DNA from: Labilithrix sp.
GTDB lineage: Bacteria; Myxococcota_A; Polyangia; Polyangiales; Polyangiaceae
NCBI GenBank assembly: GCA_019637175.1
Contig: JAHBWD010000005.1
Coordinates: 62,001 to 126,000 of the forward strand
Reading direction: 5' to 3'
Length of the DNA stretch: 64,000 bases
Made by a program: the position numbers and the translations under genes. Below are positions 9,431-18,426 of the stretch, in pieces; positions within the stretch are counted from its first letter, which is position 1; every line of letters begins with the position of its first letter. The notes under the pieces were generated by a model. It saw only the letters and a list, made by a program, of their open reading frames with translations. It was not told the origin of the DNA and ran no database searches.

Positions 9431-9763
9431 CTACTTCGCGCCCCCGGAAGCCTTCGTGTGCGCCGCGCGCCCGGAGAGGTGCTTCTTGCCGCTCTTCGCC
9501 TCCGACTCGACGCCCCACACGACGTCGCCGCCGAGCTTGCACGCTTGATCTTTGAGCGTGCGCTCGCAGTCGGCGTCGCTCACGTCGTCGCCGCACACGG
9601 CGTTGACCGCGCCGATGTTGTCGGTCTGCATCGGGGGCGGACCGGGGAAGACGTGCACGTCGCACCCCTCGGGCCGAGGGGGAAAGCCGCCGGGGCCCGG
9701 CGCCGGAGAGGAACCGCATCCGACGAGCAGGAACGCGAGGACGAGCGTGTTTCGCACGTCCAT
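9431..9763 (-). CDS. Small putative lipoprotein
   Basis: 110 residues. Lipobox AFLLVGCGSS followed by a Pro/Gly linker. The mature part has conserved-looking cysteines (EGCDV, NAVCGDD, ADCERT, DQACKLGGDVVWG). The CKLGGD-VVWG segment resembles small outer-membrane lipoproteins in which Cys pairs stabilise a compact fold, but no family can be named. It sits between the NRDE gene upstream (9768-10499) and the FHA regulator downstream, all on the minus strand with 4-bp gaps, so the three are probably one transcript. Confidence 0.65.
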   Translation of the reverse strand: MDVRNTLVLAFLLVGCGSSPAPGPGGFPPRPEGCDVHVFPGPPPMQTDNIGAVNAVCGDDVSDADCERTLKDQACKLGGDVVWGVESEAKSGKKHLSGRAAHTKASGGAK

Positions 9764-9767
9764 GGTT

Positions 9768-10499
9768 CTACCTCGTTTCGCCGCCTTTGAGGATCGCCGC
9801 GACGTCGACGGGAACGAAGGGGGTCGTGCACGGCGGGCCTTCGGCCCAGAGCATTCGGCTCGCCTCGCGCGAGGTCGCGAGGGCGAGCGCCGTCCCGCTC
9901 CGCGTTCCGTACGGAACGCCCGGCAGGTGGATGCACGTCGCGCCGAAGGGATCAGCGTCGTCGTGGCCGGTCAAGAGTCGCGAGAGCGCCTCGACGTCGG
10001 CGCTCGCGGGCCACGCGCGCTGGATGCGCGCGACGCGCGCGCGATCGTCGCCCGCGCCGAAGCTCCGCTCGGTGACCACGTGCACCCCGCTTCCCAGCGT
10101 GAGCTGCGCGAGGTGCGCGCCGTCGGAGACCGTCGCGAGCGCGTCGTGCGCGTCGACGTACACGAGGTGATAGCCGTTGTGCTGGAGCGGCGACACGCGC
10201 GACATCGCCTCGTGGATCGCGCGCGCCGATCCGAGCGCGAGCGCGCGCGTCACGATCGCGCCCCGCGACTCGCGCGTCTTGTCGTTCGGCCCCAGGTATC
10301 GATTGGTGATGCCGACGAACACCCCGGCGGGGTTGACGCCGAGCCATGTTCCGCCCGCGACCTCGTCTCGCGGCGCGAGAAATCCCTCCGCCCACACGAG
10401 CGGAGGTGAAGCGGCGCGGTCGAGCCTCTCGTCGCGATTCGCGACCACGACCACGGGGTGATCCTTCACGACCCCGGCGGCGACGACCAGCGTGCACAT
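9768..10499 (-). CDS. NRDE/TANGO2-family protein
   Basis: 243 residues from ATG at 10499; a long open frame continues upstream but is antisense shadow of the next gene. The hallmark N terminus is present: MCTLVVA at the very start (a Cys2 Ntn-hydrolase-like nucleophile) and VVVANRDERLDR, the NRDE motif. Further family blocks are GGTWLGVNPAGVFVGITNR and SRG. TANGO2/NRDE proteins occur from bacteria to humans and have been linked to haem trafficking and lipid metabolism; biochemistry is unsettled. Family certain, substrate unknown. Confidence 0.88.
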   Translation of the reverse strand: MCTLVVAAGVVKDHPVVVVANRDERLDRAASPPLVWAEGFLAPRDEVAGGTWLGVNPAGVFVGITNRYLGPNDKTRESRGAIVTRALALGSARAIHEAMSRVSPLQHNGYHLVYVDAHDALATVSDGAHLAQLTLGSGVHVVTERSFGAGDDRARVARIQRAWPASADVEALSRLLTGHDDADPFGATCIHLPGVPYGTRSGTALALATSREASRMLWAEGPPCTTPFVPVDVAAILKGGETR

Positions 10500-10694
10500 G
10501 CGAGAACGATAGACAACCGCGGAGGCGCGTACGCAGCGATTCGCAACGCGCGGCGTGAAGCGCAGCACCGCCTCGCCGCCAACACGAGAGATCTCTACGG
10601 CCTTTGCCGGCTCGCCGCTTGCAACTCGAGCTCTCTGTCGAAGCGCTCGGCCGTCCCGTTCGGGGCGCCGCGGCCGGGCGCCCAGTCTGCGAGC

Positions 10695-11957
10695 GTGCCA
10701 AGAGCTCTCGTCGTCGTCCTCACCTTCATCGTCGCGCTCTTTCTGGCTCGCGCCGCGGAGGCGCGATGTCCTCCGCAGGGCGCCGCGAACGTCGCCTCGG
10801 AGGCGCGCCGCGCGCGCTGGCTCATCGGTGACGACGCTCGATTCCAGGCGATGCTCGACGACGAGCGGCATCGCTTCAACGACGCGATGAGGCTGCTCGG
10901 ATCGGAGAACCGCGAGATCCAGGTCTTCGGAGCGATGGCGTTCGCCTATCAAACCGTCTGGCCGTTCGACGTGTGCACGAACCTCGGCAGCGGCTCGGCG
11001 AGCTTCGAGCGCATGCGCGGCGCCGCCACGGTGGGCTTCACGCACACCGACACGGGGCTGCACGCGCGTGTGTCGGTCGTCGGCGCGCTCGACCAGCTCA
11101 ACCTCTCGACGTCGGAGCGCGACGACGACGCGACCAACGCGCGGAGCGGATCGCATCAGATGCTCGTCGCCGGCAGGTTCGGCCACGACCGATGGTTCAA
11201 GCTGATCCTCGGCTACGTCGGCGCCGACGCCGCGTTCGAGCAGGTCGGCACGGGCGACGTGCGCCTGACGCGGGAGCGACAGACGCCGCCGGTCGGCGGC
11301 GCGTTCGTGGGCGCCACGATCCCGGCGCTCCGTACCAACCTCGTGACCCTCGTCCAAGAGGGCCGCACCGAGCTGTTCTCCGTGATGGCGCGCGACCTTC
11401 GTCCGGGTCGACTGCCGTTCGCGTTCTCCCTCGGGCCCACTTACATCCGCGAAGAGCGGCAGGCGGTGGGCCTGCTTCGCCTCCGCTCGCTCGCGCACGA
11501 CGTGGTCGAGATCGATCGCGAAGACGTCGCGACGTCCGACGAGAGCGTGCACCGCGGCGCGAGCCTGGCGCACACCACGGTCGGTCCCGTGCTCGAGCTG
11601 TCGGCGGAGTCGCGTGACGCGCGGATCCGGCACGGGCGCTTTCGCGTCCAGGCCGACACGTACGACGTCTTCGGCGGAGAGACGCTCCGGAGAGTCTTGT
11701 ATGCGTCGATCTACGCGGAGGGCACCTTCTTCCGCAGCCGCTTCTTCGCGGAGTCGGCCGCGGCGCCCGGAGAGCCGCCGCGCGGCACGGCGTGGGGGAT
11801 CGGCGGAGGCCTCACCGCGGGGCTCGCGATCGCGCCCGTGTTCATCTCGCTCGACGCTCACGCGAGCTACAACCGGCCCGAGCTGCTCTCGCTCCTTCCG
11901 TCGGCCGCCGACAGGCCCGAGGTCCGCGCGGGGGTCTCCGTGCGCTTCGAAAATTGA
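10695..11957 (+). CDS. Putative outer-membrane beta-barrel protein
   Basis: 420 residues from GTG 10695, chosen because it begins a clean signal peptide (VPRALVVVLTFIVALFLARAAEA); the frame upstream is shadow of the NRDE gene. Before residue 100 the protein is helical with a Cys (RCPPQG). After that it alternates hydrophobic and polar residues in strand-like segments (GAATVGFTHTDTGLHARVSVVGAL, LGPTYI, GIGGGLTAGLAIAPVFISL) and ends in EVRAGVSVRFEN, like the last strand of a barrel. An outer-membrane location is inferred; no named family recognised. Confidence 0.6.
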   Translation: MPRALVVVLTFIVALFLARAAEARCPPQGAANVASEARRARWLIGDDARFQAMLDDERHRFNDAMRLLGSENREIQVFGAMAFAYQTVWPFDVCTNLGSGSASFERMRGAATVGFTHTDTGLHARVSVVGALDQLNLSTSERDDDATNARSGSHQMLVAGRFGHDRWFKLILGYVGADAAFEQVGTGDVRLTRERQTPPVGGAFVGATIPALRTNLVTLVQEGRTELFSVMARDLRPGRLPFAFSLGPTYIREERQAVGLLRLRSLAHDVVEIDREDVATSDESVHRGASLAHTTVGPVLELSAESRDARIRHGRFRVQADTYDVFGGETLRRVLYASIYAEGTFFRSRFFAESAAAPGEPPRGTAWGIGGGLTAGLAIAPVFISLDAHASYNRPELLSLLPSAADRPEVRAGVSVRFEN

Positions 11958-11961
11958 GGAG

Positions 11962-14900
11962 TCAGCGCTCGAGGTGTGCGTGCGCTTCGCGGAGATCGGC
12001 GAGATCGTCTGCGGTCGCCTCCGGCGCGGCGACGCGCGACTCGACGCGGACGTTCTCGACGCGCTCGATGCTCTCGACCCGCACCTGGAGCTTCCCTGCG
12101 TGGGTGAGGAGCTCGGCGCACTTCTCCGCGCGAAGCAGATCGGCGCGAGCCTGCTCGGCGCCGCTCATGACCTCGGCCGAGCGCCGCTCTCGCTTGCGAT
12201 CTCGCTTTCGGACGCCCTCGACCGCCTCGGCGCCGAGCACGCGCGCGCCCGGCGCGAGGTGAAGCGCGTCGCTGTCGAAGGGCCGCCGCGCGATCGACGC
12301 GGTCATCGTCTCGATCGCGTAGTCGCTCGTCGACTGCGCGCCGCCCGAGCGTCGCTGCTCCTCGAAGCGCTTCTTCAGCTCGCGGTAGCGCGCGTGGATG
12401 CGCGCGCGCGTCTCCTTGGATCCGCTCACGCGCGCGACGACCTTCGCGATCGCGTCGCGGACGAAGGATCGGAAGGTCGTTCCTCGCCGGAACCACCACA
12501 ACGGGCCGATCCACTCCCACCACCGCGCGTGACCGCGCGCGACGAGCTCGAGCCACGCGATCGCGTCCACGAAGCGCTCGCCTTCGGCGCCCTCGAGGTC
12601 GACGGTCTCCGAGAAGGCGCGCTCGACGAAGCTCGCGAGCATCGGCGTCGCGCGCGCGAGCGAGGCGCGTGACGTGCGCCAGCCGAAGGCCCGCACGAGC
12701 GCTTGCTCGCGCGCGAGATCGGCCACGACGGCGAGCACCGCGTCGTTCGATCGCGCGAGGAGCGCGAGCTTCGCGTCGAAGGGGAGCGCCGCGATCGTCG
12801 CGCGCGCCGTGCGCGGATCGCGCGCGAGCGACGCGTCGTGCATCGACTTGGCGTCTGCGTCGACGCCGGAGATCGCCGCGCGCGCCGGATCGGTCGTGCG
12901 CCTCACGTCGATCGACCCGAGCCGCATCTTTCGCATCCACGCGACGCGCGCGAGCTCTTCGGGGGCGAAGGTGGGCACGACGACGTAGCGCCGCTCCGGC
13001 CACTTCTTCTCGAGCGCGTCGGCGATCGCCGCCGCGCGCGCGTCGAGGTGCTCTTCCTTCGCGTTCGACCAGAGCCACCAGTACCAAGCGCGCACTTCGA
13101 GCCGAACGCCGTCGCCGCCGATCGCCTCCGCTTCGCACGCGCGCAAGAGATCGTCGCGCGACGCGTCGGCCGCGAGCACCTGGAGCGCGCCGCCTTCGTG
13201 CGTCGGCAAGAGCATGTCGTCGAGCTTGGGGAGGCCGCCCGCGTACAGCAGGTGCACGCCGGCGCGCGCGAGGCCGAGGCTCGTCTCCTTGTCGATGAGC
13301 GCGCTCGCGCGCCGCTCGCCGCTCGCGGTATCCATCGCGTTGTCGAGCACGACCACCAGGCGATACGCCGGCGCGCCCGCGGCGACCTTCGCGAGGACGC
13401 TCACGCCTCCTTCGAGCGCCGCGTCCCACACCGCCGACGAGAGCCCGGTCGTGCGCGCGAGCTCTTCCCACGCGGCGAGCTCTTCGCCGGTCGTGCGGTT
13501 GTTGGTGACGAAGAGCAGATCGGCGTCGCGCGCGTCGAAGGGGCGCCCGACGCGCACGGTGAGCTCCTGGTACTGCACCGGCCGAATGCGCTTCGGATCG
13601 GCGATGTGACCGAGCTCGCCGGCGAGCAAGAGGCGCGCGCTCGCGTACGGCGGCGCGCTCTCCGCGATCGCGATCGTTCCTTCGAAGCGCGCGCTCTCCT
13701 TCGGCGCGAGCTTCGGGATCGGGCAGCGCAGCCCCTCCTCCAGCGACACGCGCGCGCCCGAGGCGTCGAAGAAGTGGACGTGCTCGGTCGAGAGCTCGCC
13801 GCCCTGACGTACGAGGTGGATGGCGACGGCGCGCCCGAGCTCCGACGCGCTGCCGAACGCCTTGTCGGCGACGTTGGTGATCGACCAGCGCACGCGCGCG
13901 GCTTGACCGGGCGCGAGCGAGAAGAGCGACGTCAGCGGCGAGACCTCGATCGGGAATCGAACGACGAGGCGGCCCGTGTCGGGCGGAAGGACGGCTTCGA
14001 ACGCGCCGAAGCGGCGTCGCGCGCTCGGCAGATCGCAGAGCAGGTGGATCGTCTCCGGCGCGGCGAGCGGTGCGCCCGCCTCCTGCGGGCGGAACATGCG
14101 GAGCACGAGCGGGAGCTCCTCGCGCGCGAAGGTGTGCCGCTGCCCGGGCGCGAGTGATCGGGGAACGCGGAGGAACGTCTCCGCTCGCGGCGCGATCCAT
14201 CCGTCGTCGACGATGAGCACGCGCACGTCGTGATGCGCCGGCGTCGGCATGCCGCCCACGTTCTCGACCTCGATGCGCGACACGAAGACCTCTTCTTCGG
14301 GCTCGTAGACGCCGTCGTCGTTGGCGTTGCGATGCGAGAAGCCGACGACGCGGAGCTCGTAGCGCGAGGGGTAGCGATGCGCTGCGCCCGACGCGCCTTC
14401 GACCTCGATGGCGAACGATCCGTCGGGGGCGTCGGCGCCGCTTTGGAGGACCGCGCGTCCTTCGCTTCCGTCACGCCCGGCGCGCCCCGACGATCCGCCG
14501 GGGTTCGAGTGGGAGGTCGTTCGCGTCTGCGATTGGCCGTTCGAGTCGGTGTACGTCTCGCTCTCGGTCCACGAGTACGAGCTGCCGCCGCTGCCTCCGC
14601 GTCCGCCGCTTCCGCCGCGTCCGTTCGCCCCGGCGCGTCCGCCTCGTCCGCCCGTCACGTCGTGCGCGACGATCATCAAGAGGTGGGTCTCTTCGTCGCG
14701 AACGCGGACGTGAACGTGGCCGCCGTTTCCTCCGGCCGCGCCGTTGCTTCCGTTGCCGCCGTCGCCGCCGTCGCCGCCTGGTCCGCCGTTGCCGCCCGAC
14801 GAGTTTCGGGTCGCGTCGGATCCGGATCGACCCGTCGCGCCGTCGCCGCCGTCGCCTCCGCGCCCGCCCGCGCCGCCCTTGCCCCCGCGCGCGAGGAGGT

Positions 14901-15234
14901 GGATCTCACCGGGCCGTTCGAAGTCGACCTCGAAGTCGACGCGCTCGCGCCCCTTCGCGCCGTCGCTCTCTCCGTGCACGCGGGCCACCGTCGCGCGGCC
15001 GGGATCGGCTTCGAGGACGACGCGGATCGCGCCGGCGTGCTCGCCCGGCGTCGCGCCGCCTGCGTCCGCGCCGCGATTTCCGTCGGCGCCGCTCCTCGCG
15101 CCGCTCGCGCCGGCGTGACCGTTCGCGCCGTCGGGCCCGTGTCGGCCGTTCACGTCGACGCGTCCGAGCGGCCCCGTCGCGGCGGCCTGCGCGGCGCGCC
15201 TCGCGAGCTCTTCGGCGGGCTCTCGGTAGACCAT
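11962..15234 (-). CDS. Large Gly-rich multidomain protein of unknown function
   Basis: 1,090 residues with no signal peptide. Residues 25-65 and about 115-260 are collagen-like glycine repeats (GGKGGAGGRGGDGGDGATG and similar), broken by a normal beta-rich segment. Residues 300-590 are beta-rich, possibly Ig-like (VFVSRIEVENVGGMPTPAHHDV, and a second 'RWSITNVADKAFG' unit). About 600-760 looks alpha/beta (ADLLFVTNNRTTGEELAAWEEL, LVVVLDNAMDTASG). The C terminus holds a Trp-rich patch (ARWWEWIGPLWWF) followed by charged helices, probably coiled coil. It lies 15 bp downstream of glyQ on the same strand. Function unknown; similar Gly-rich N termini occur on scattered uncharacterised bacterial and protist proteins. 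Confidence 0.7.
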   Translation of the reverse strand: MVYREPAEELARRAAQAAATGPLGRVDVNGRHGPDGANGHAGASGARSGADGNRGADAGGATPGEHAGAIRVVLEADPGRATVARVHGESDGAKGRERVDFEVDFERPGEIHLLARGGKGGAGGRGGDGGDGATGRSGSDATRNSSGGNGGPGGDGGDGGNGSNGAAGGNGGHVHVRVRDEETHLLMIVAHDVTGGRGGRAGANGRGGSGGRGGSGGSSYSWTESETYTDSNGQSQTRTTSHSNPGGSSGRAGRDGSEGRAVLQSGADAPDGSFAIEVEGASGAAHRYPSRYELRVVGFSHRNANDDGVYEPEEEVFVSRIEVENVGGMPTPAHHDVRVLIVDDGWIAPRAETFLRVPRSLAPGQRHTFAREELPLVLRMFRPQEAGAPLAAPETIHLLCDLPSARRRFGAFEAVLPPDTGRLVVRFPIEVSPLTSLFSLAPGQAARVRWSITNVADKAFGSASELGRAVAIHLVRQGGELSTEHVHFFDASGARVSLEEGLRCPIPKLAPKESARFEGTIAIAESAPPYASARLLLAGELGHIADPKRIRPVQYQELTVRVGRPFDARDADLLFVTNNRTTGEELAAWEELARTTGLSSAVWDAALEGGVSVLAKVAAGAPAYRLVVVLDNAMDTASGERRASALIDKETSLGLARAGVHLLYAGGLPKLDDMLLPTHEGGALQVLAADASRDDLLRACEAEAIGGDGVRLEVRAWYWWLWSNAKEEHLDARAAAIADALEKKWPERRYVVVPTFAPEELARVAWMRKMRLGSIDVRRTTDPARAAISGVDADAKSMHDASLARDPRTARATIAALPFDAKLALLARSNDAVLAVVADLAREQALVRAFGWRTSRASLARATPMLASFVERAFSETVDLEGAEGERFVDAIAWLELVARGHARWWEWIGPLWWFRRGTTFRSFVRDAIAKVVARVSGSKETRARIHARYRELKKRFEEQRRSGGAQSTSDYAIETMTASIARRPFDSDALHLAPGARVLGAEAVEGVRKRDRKRERRSAEVMSGAEQARADLLRAEKCAELLTHAGKLQVRVESIERVENVRVESRVAAPEATADDLADLREAHAHLER

Positions 15235-15249
15235 CGGCCGAGCGTACGC

Positions 15250-16176
15250 TCAGCTCGCGGAGGGCTGCGCCGCGATCGCCGCGCCTTGCTGCTTCAGCAA
15301 CGGAAAGCCGAGCGCTTGCCGCTGCGCGAGGTACGCCTCGGCGACGCCCTTGGCGAGGCCGCGCACGCGCCCGACGAAGCGCGCGCGCTCGGTGACGCCG
15401 ATCGCGCCGCGAGCGTCGAGGACGTTGAACTGATGCGCCGCTTTGACGACGAAGTCGTACGCCGGGAGCACGAGCTTCTTCAGCGGATCGTCGCCGCCCA
15501 TGGCGAGGAGGCGCTTGGCTTCCTTCTCGTCGTGATCGAACGACGCGAAGTGGTGCGCGACGTCGGCCTGCTCGAAGTTGTACGTGCTCCACTCCCACTC
15601 GGCGCGCTTGGCGATCTCGCCGTACGCGATGCCCGGCGCATAAGCGACCTCGTAGATCGTGTCGACGTCTTGCAAGTACATCGCGATGCGCTCGAGCCCG
15701 TAGGTGAGCTCGCCGGAGACCGGACGGCAATCGAGCCCGCCGACCTGCTGGAAGTAGGTGAACTGGCTGATCTCGAGGCCGTCGAGCCACACCTGCCAGC
15801 CGAGGCCCCACGCGCCGAGCGTCGGCGACTCCCAGTCGTCTTCGAGGAAGCGCACGTCGTGCTCTTCGGGCTTGGTGCCGATCGCGAGGAGCGACTCGAG
15901 GTACTGATCCTGGATGTCGATCGGCGAAGGCTTGAGGATCACCTGGAACTGGTGAAACTGCTGCATGCGGTTGGGGTTGTCGCCGTAGCGCCCGTCGGAA
16001 GGACGGCGCGAGGGCTCGACGAACGCGACGTTCCACGGCTCGGGGCCGATCGCGCGGAGGAACGTCGCCGGGTTGTACGTGCCGGCGCCGACCTCCGAGT
16101 TGTACGGCTGCACGAGGAGGCAGCCGCGCTTCACCCAGAAGTCTTGCAGCGCGAGGATGAGCTCCTGGAAGTACAT
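15250..16176 (-). CDS. glyQ: Glycyl-tRNA synthetase alpha subunit
   Basis: 308 residues from ATG at 16176, close to the 303 residues of E. coli GlyQ. It starts with the family's [19 protein letters not shown] and carries the conserved blocks [28 protein letters not shown]-type (FVEPSRRP), and [14 protein letters not shown]. The alpha subunit binds glycine and ATP and works only as an alpha2beta2 enzyme with GlyS. The beta-subunit gene glyS normally follows glyQ; here the next gene is the Gly-rich 1,090-residue protein, so glyS must be elsewhere. Confidence 0.97.
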   Translation of the reverse strand: MYFQELILALQDFWVKRGCLLVQPYNSEVGAGTYNPATFLRAIGPEPWNVAFVEPSRRPSDGRYGDNPNRMQQFHQFQVILKPSPIDIQDQYLESLLAIGTKPEEHDVRFLEDDWESPTLGAWGLGWQVWLDGLEISQFTYFQQVGGLDCRPVSGELTYGLERIAMYLQDVDTIYEVAYAPGIAYGEIAKRAEWEWSTYNFEQADVAHHFASFDHDEKEAKRLLAMGGDDPLKKLVLPAYDFVVKAAHQFNVLDARGAIGVTERARFVGRVRGLAKGVAEAYLAQRQALGFPLLKQQGAAIAAQPSAS

Positions 16177-16189
16177 GGCCTTTCGATGC

Positions 16190-16206
16190 CTATCACGGTC
16201 TGATAG
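16190..16206. promoter_or_regulatory. Inverted repeat in divergent glyQ/UDG promoter region
   Basis: CTATCA (16190-16195) and TGATAG (16201-16206) form a perfect 6-bp inverted repeat with a 5-bp spacer, in the middle of the 39-bp gap between two divergent start codons. Both arms resemble -10 hexamers, so this may be two overlapping divergent promoters or a small operator. Confidence 0.35.
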
Positions 16207-16215
16207 AGAGCGCTC

Positions 16216-16845
16216 GTGGCTGCGTCCGCCGTCGTTCGCCTTCGTGCGCTGCACGCCGAGCTCGATGCTTGTCGCGCCTGCCCGAAGATGATCGGGCCGG
16301 TCGTGCATGGGCCGCCGGTGCTCTCGAAGGTCTTCCTGCTCGGGCAGGCGCCTGGGCCGCACGAAGGCGCCATCGGCCGACCCTTCGCCTGGACGGCGGG
16401 CAAGACGCTCTTTCGCTGGTTCGAAGAGGCGATGGGGATCGACGAGGCGACGTTCCGCGAGCGGATCTACATGGCCGCGGTCGCGCGCTGCTTTCCGGGG
16501 AAGGCGAGCGGCGGAGGCGATCGGAAGCCCGACGCCGAAGAGATCGCGCGCTGCCGCACGTTCCTCGCGCGCGAGATCGCGATCCTCGAGCCCGAGCTCG
16601 TCATCGCGGTGGGTCAGCTCGCGATCGTCGAGGTCCTGGCGGAGAAGGTCGCGCGCAAGAAGCTCGACGCCGTCGTGGGGCAGGTGATGCGCACGCGGTG
16701 GCACGGCGTCGATCTCGACGTCGTGCCGCTTCCACATCCGAGCGGCGCGTCGCCGTGGCACAAGCTCGAGCCGGGCAAGACGCTGCTCGCGAAGGCGCTT
16801 CGCGCGATCGAGCGTCACCCTGCGATGCGCGACGTGCTGAAGTGA
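16216..16845 (+). CDS. Uracil-DNA glycosylase superfamily protein
   Basis: 209 residues from GTG 16216. Motif A of the family is [17 protein letters not shown] (family 4 and 5 enzymes have GEAPG...GRPF), and the C-terminal substrate loop is [12 protein letters not shown]. Cysteines in [16 protein letters not shown] and IARCRTF are placed like the iron-sulfur ligands of type 4/5 UDGs. The enzyme excises uracil from DNA. GQAPG rather than GEAPG marks it as divergent, so the exact class (family 4, 5 or UdgX-like) is open. Divergent from glyQ; the next gene starts 5 bp downstream. Confidence 0.82.
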   Translation: MAASAVVRLRALHAELDACRACPKMIGPVVHGPPVLSKVFLLGQAPGPHEGAIGRPFAWTAGKTLFRWFEEAMGIDEATFRERIYMAAVARCFPGKASGGGDRKPDAEEIARCRTFLAREIAILEPELVIAVGQLAIVEVLAEKVARKKLDAVVGQVMRTRWHGVDLDVVPLPHPSGASPWHKLEPGKTLLAKALRAIERHPAMRDVLK

Positions 16846-16850
16846 CGCTG

Positions 16851-17699
16851 ATGCGGCGGTGGGCGCTCTCGTTCTCGTGCCTCCTGTTCGGCGCTTGCGG
16901 CGTGCGTGTCGCGCACGCCGATCCGCCGAGGGCGCTCGATCCGCGCGTCTTGTCGTCGAGCCCGGAGAGCGCGACGACGTCGCTCGCGTGGCGCTCGCAG
17001 CTCCGCGGAAGGGTCGGCGTACCCATTCCGATCTACGGCGACACGCGCGACGAGGGCTTCGCGTTGAAGCTCCCCGCGTTCATCGAGCTCCACAACTATC
17101 GACCCGCCGTCGTTCCGAACCAGCTCTGGCGCGGGCGGCTCTGGATCGACGCCTCGTACGGCTGGGCGCTCGACGAGCGCGAGCGATCGCCGCTCTTGCG
17201 CGTCGGCTACGCGCTCGAGCACGAGAGCGACCACGGGAGCGAGACGCACCTCGGCGGCTTCCACAACATCAACGCGATGTCGGCGCACGTCGATCTGAGC
17301 CAGCCGCTCGGCGCGCGCACGACGCTCTTCGCGACGGTGCAGCCTCGGTTTCACTTCCTCACGTGCACGCAGTCGCCGATCTTCTGCGCGACCGGCGGCG
17401 GCGGCCGCGGCTCGCGCGCCTTCGAGCTGTCGTCCGAGGTCTCGGTCATGTCCGAGCTCGGCCCGCTCGGCTCGGTGATGCCGGTGCTCTTCGCGTCGGC
17501 GTTCGCGACGTGGCTCCCGAAGAGCGAGTACGCGCGCCTCGAGCGGCGCCTCACGATCGACTTCGGCGCGGCGTTCGCGACCGACCGCAAGGGCACGTTC
17601 CAGATCTTCGGCACAGCGCTCTTCGGGCACGACGTCGGCTACTACCGCGGCACCGAGGACGTGGCGCAGGGCGGCTTCGGCGTGCGCTGGACGCCGTGA
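16851..17699 (+). CDS. Putative outer-membrane/periplasmic protein
   Basis: 282 residues from ATG 16851, 5 bp after the UDG stop. The signal sequence could be read either as a lipobox (LLFGACGV) or as a type I signal ending in AHA before DPPRALD. The mature part is rich in alternating strands with Trp/Tyr ([45 protein letters not shown]) and ends in GGFGVRWTP, like a beta barrel. The pattern His/Asp/Ser (HESDHGS) is noticeable but not tied to a catalytic family I can name. Confidence 0.6.
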   Translation: MRRWALSFSCLLFGACGVRVAHADPPRALDPRVLSSSPESATTSLAWRSQLRGRVGVPIPIYGDTRDEGFALKLPAFIELHNYRPAVVPNQLWRGRLWIDASYGWALDERERSPLLRVGYALEHESDHGSETHLGGFHNINAMSAHVDLSQPLGARTTLFATVQPRFHFLTCTQSPIFCATGGGGRGSRAFELSSEVSVMSELGPLGSVMPVLFASAFATWLPKSEYARLERRLTIDFGAAFATDRKGTFQIFGTALFGHDVGYYRGTEDVAQGGFGVRWTP

Positions 17700-17745
17700 T
17701 CGCGACGATGGGCTACGCTGTCGACCGATGCTGGGCGACCGCTCC

Positions 17746-18366
17746 ATGAGGGCCGCGTACGTCGTCGTCGCGTCGATCGCGGCGTCGGCGCCTCGCGCGG
17801 CGCTCGCGACGCCCGAAGACGAGCCTGTCTTCCCGATCGCGATCTCGGTCGCGAAGAAAGACGGCGCGCCCGCGCGCGACGACGACTGGATCGCGACGCA
17901 GATCCGCGAGGCCGACGCGTTCTTCGGTCCGCTCGGCGTCCACTTCCGTTGGACGCTCCGCAAGGAGATCGCCGAAGAGCACGCCGAGATCCACGTGCGC
18001 GCCGATCGCGACGCGCTCGCGGCGCACGTCGAGAAGAACGTCATCGACGTCTTCGTCGTGGCGCGCCTCGAAGACATCGACGAGCCGGGCCGCTATCGCA
18101 AGGGCGTCGCCTGGACGAGCAAGCCGACGGGCAAGCGCTTCATCATCCTCTCGGGCGAGGCGTTCCCTACGGTGCTGACCCACGAGCTCGGTCACTTCTT
18201 CGGCATCGGCCACACCGACGTCCCCGACAACCTCATGAGCTACGTGAGGACGGGCGGAACGGTCTTCGTCGACGACGCCCAGGTCGAGCGTATCCAGATG
18301 TTTTCCAAGCGATTTCTCGCCACCGGCCGCCTCCCCGACGTCGGCCCGCCCCGCCGCTTTTTCTAA
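17746..18366 (+). CDS. Secreted metzincin-like zinc metalloprotease
   Basis: 206 residues from ATG 17746; an ATG at 17728 would add six residues before the signal peptide (MRAAYVVVASIAASAPRAALA). The zinc-binding motif HELGHFFGIGH is the full metzincin HExxHxxGxxH, followed at the right distance by a Met-turn (NLMSY). The protein is short and compact like archaemetzincin/matrixin-type minimal proteases, with a first half of beta/alpha topology. Exported, zinc-dependent peptidase activity is a strong prediction; substrates unknown. Confidence 0.78.
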   Translation: MRAAYVVVASIAASAPRAALATPEDEPVFPIAISVAKKDGAPARDDDWIATQIREADAFFGPLGVHFRWTLRKEIAEEHAEIHVRADRDALAAHVEKNVIDVFVVARLEDIDEPGRYRKGVAWTSKPTGKRFIILSGEAFPTVLTHELGHFFGIGHTDVPDNLMSYVRTGGTVFVDDAQVERIQMFSKRFLATGRLPDVGPPRRFF

Positions 18367-18426
18367 ATCGTCCCGAGGCGGACGATCGAGCGGAACCTTT
18401 CCCGGCCCCCGTCGTGACACTGGGCG

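Noticed and set aside
16141..16215. Glycine riboswitch or T-box before glyQ
   Set aside because: The 39-bp gap is too short for either, and no characteristic conserved elements were seen.
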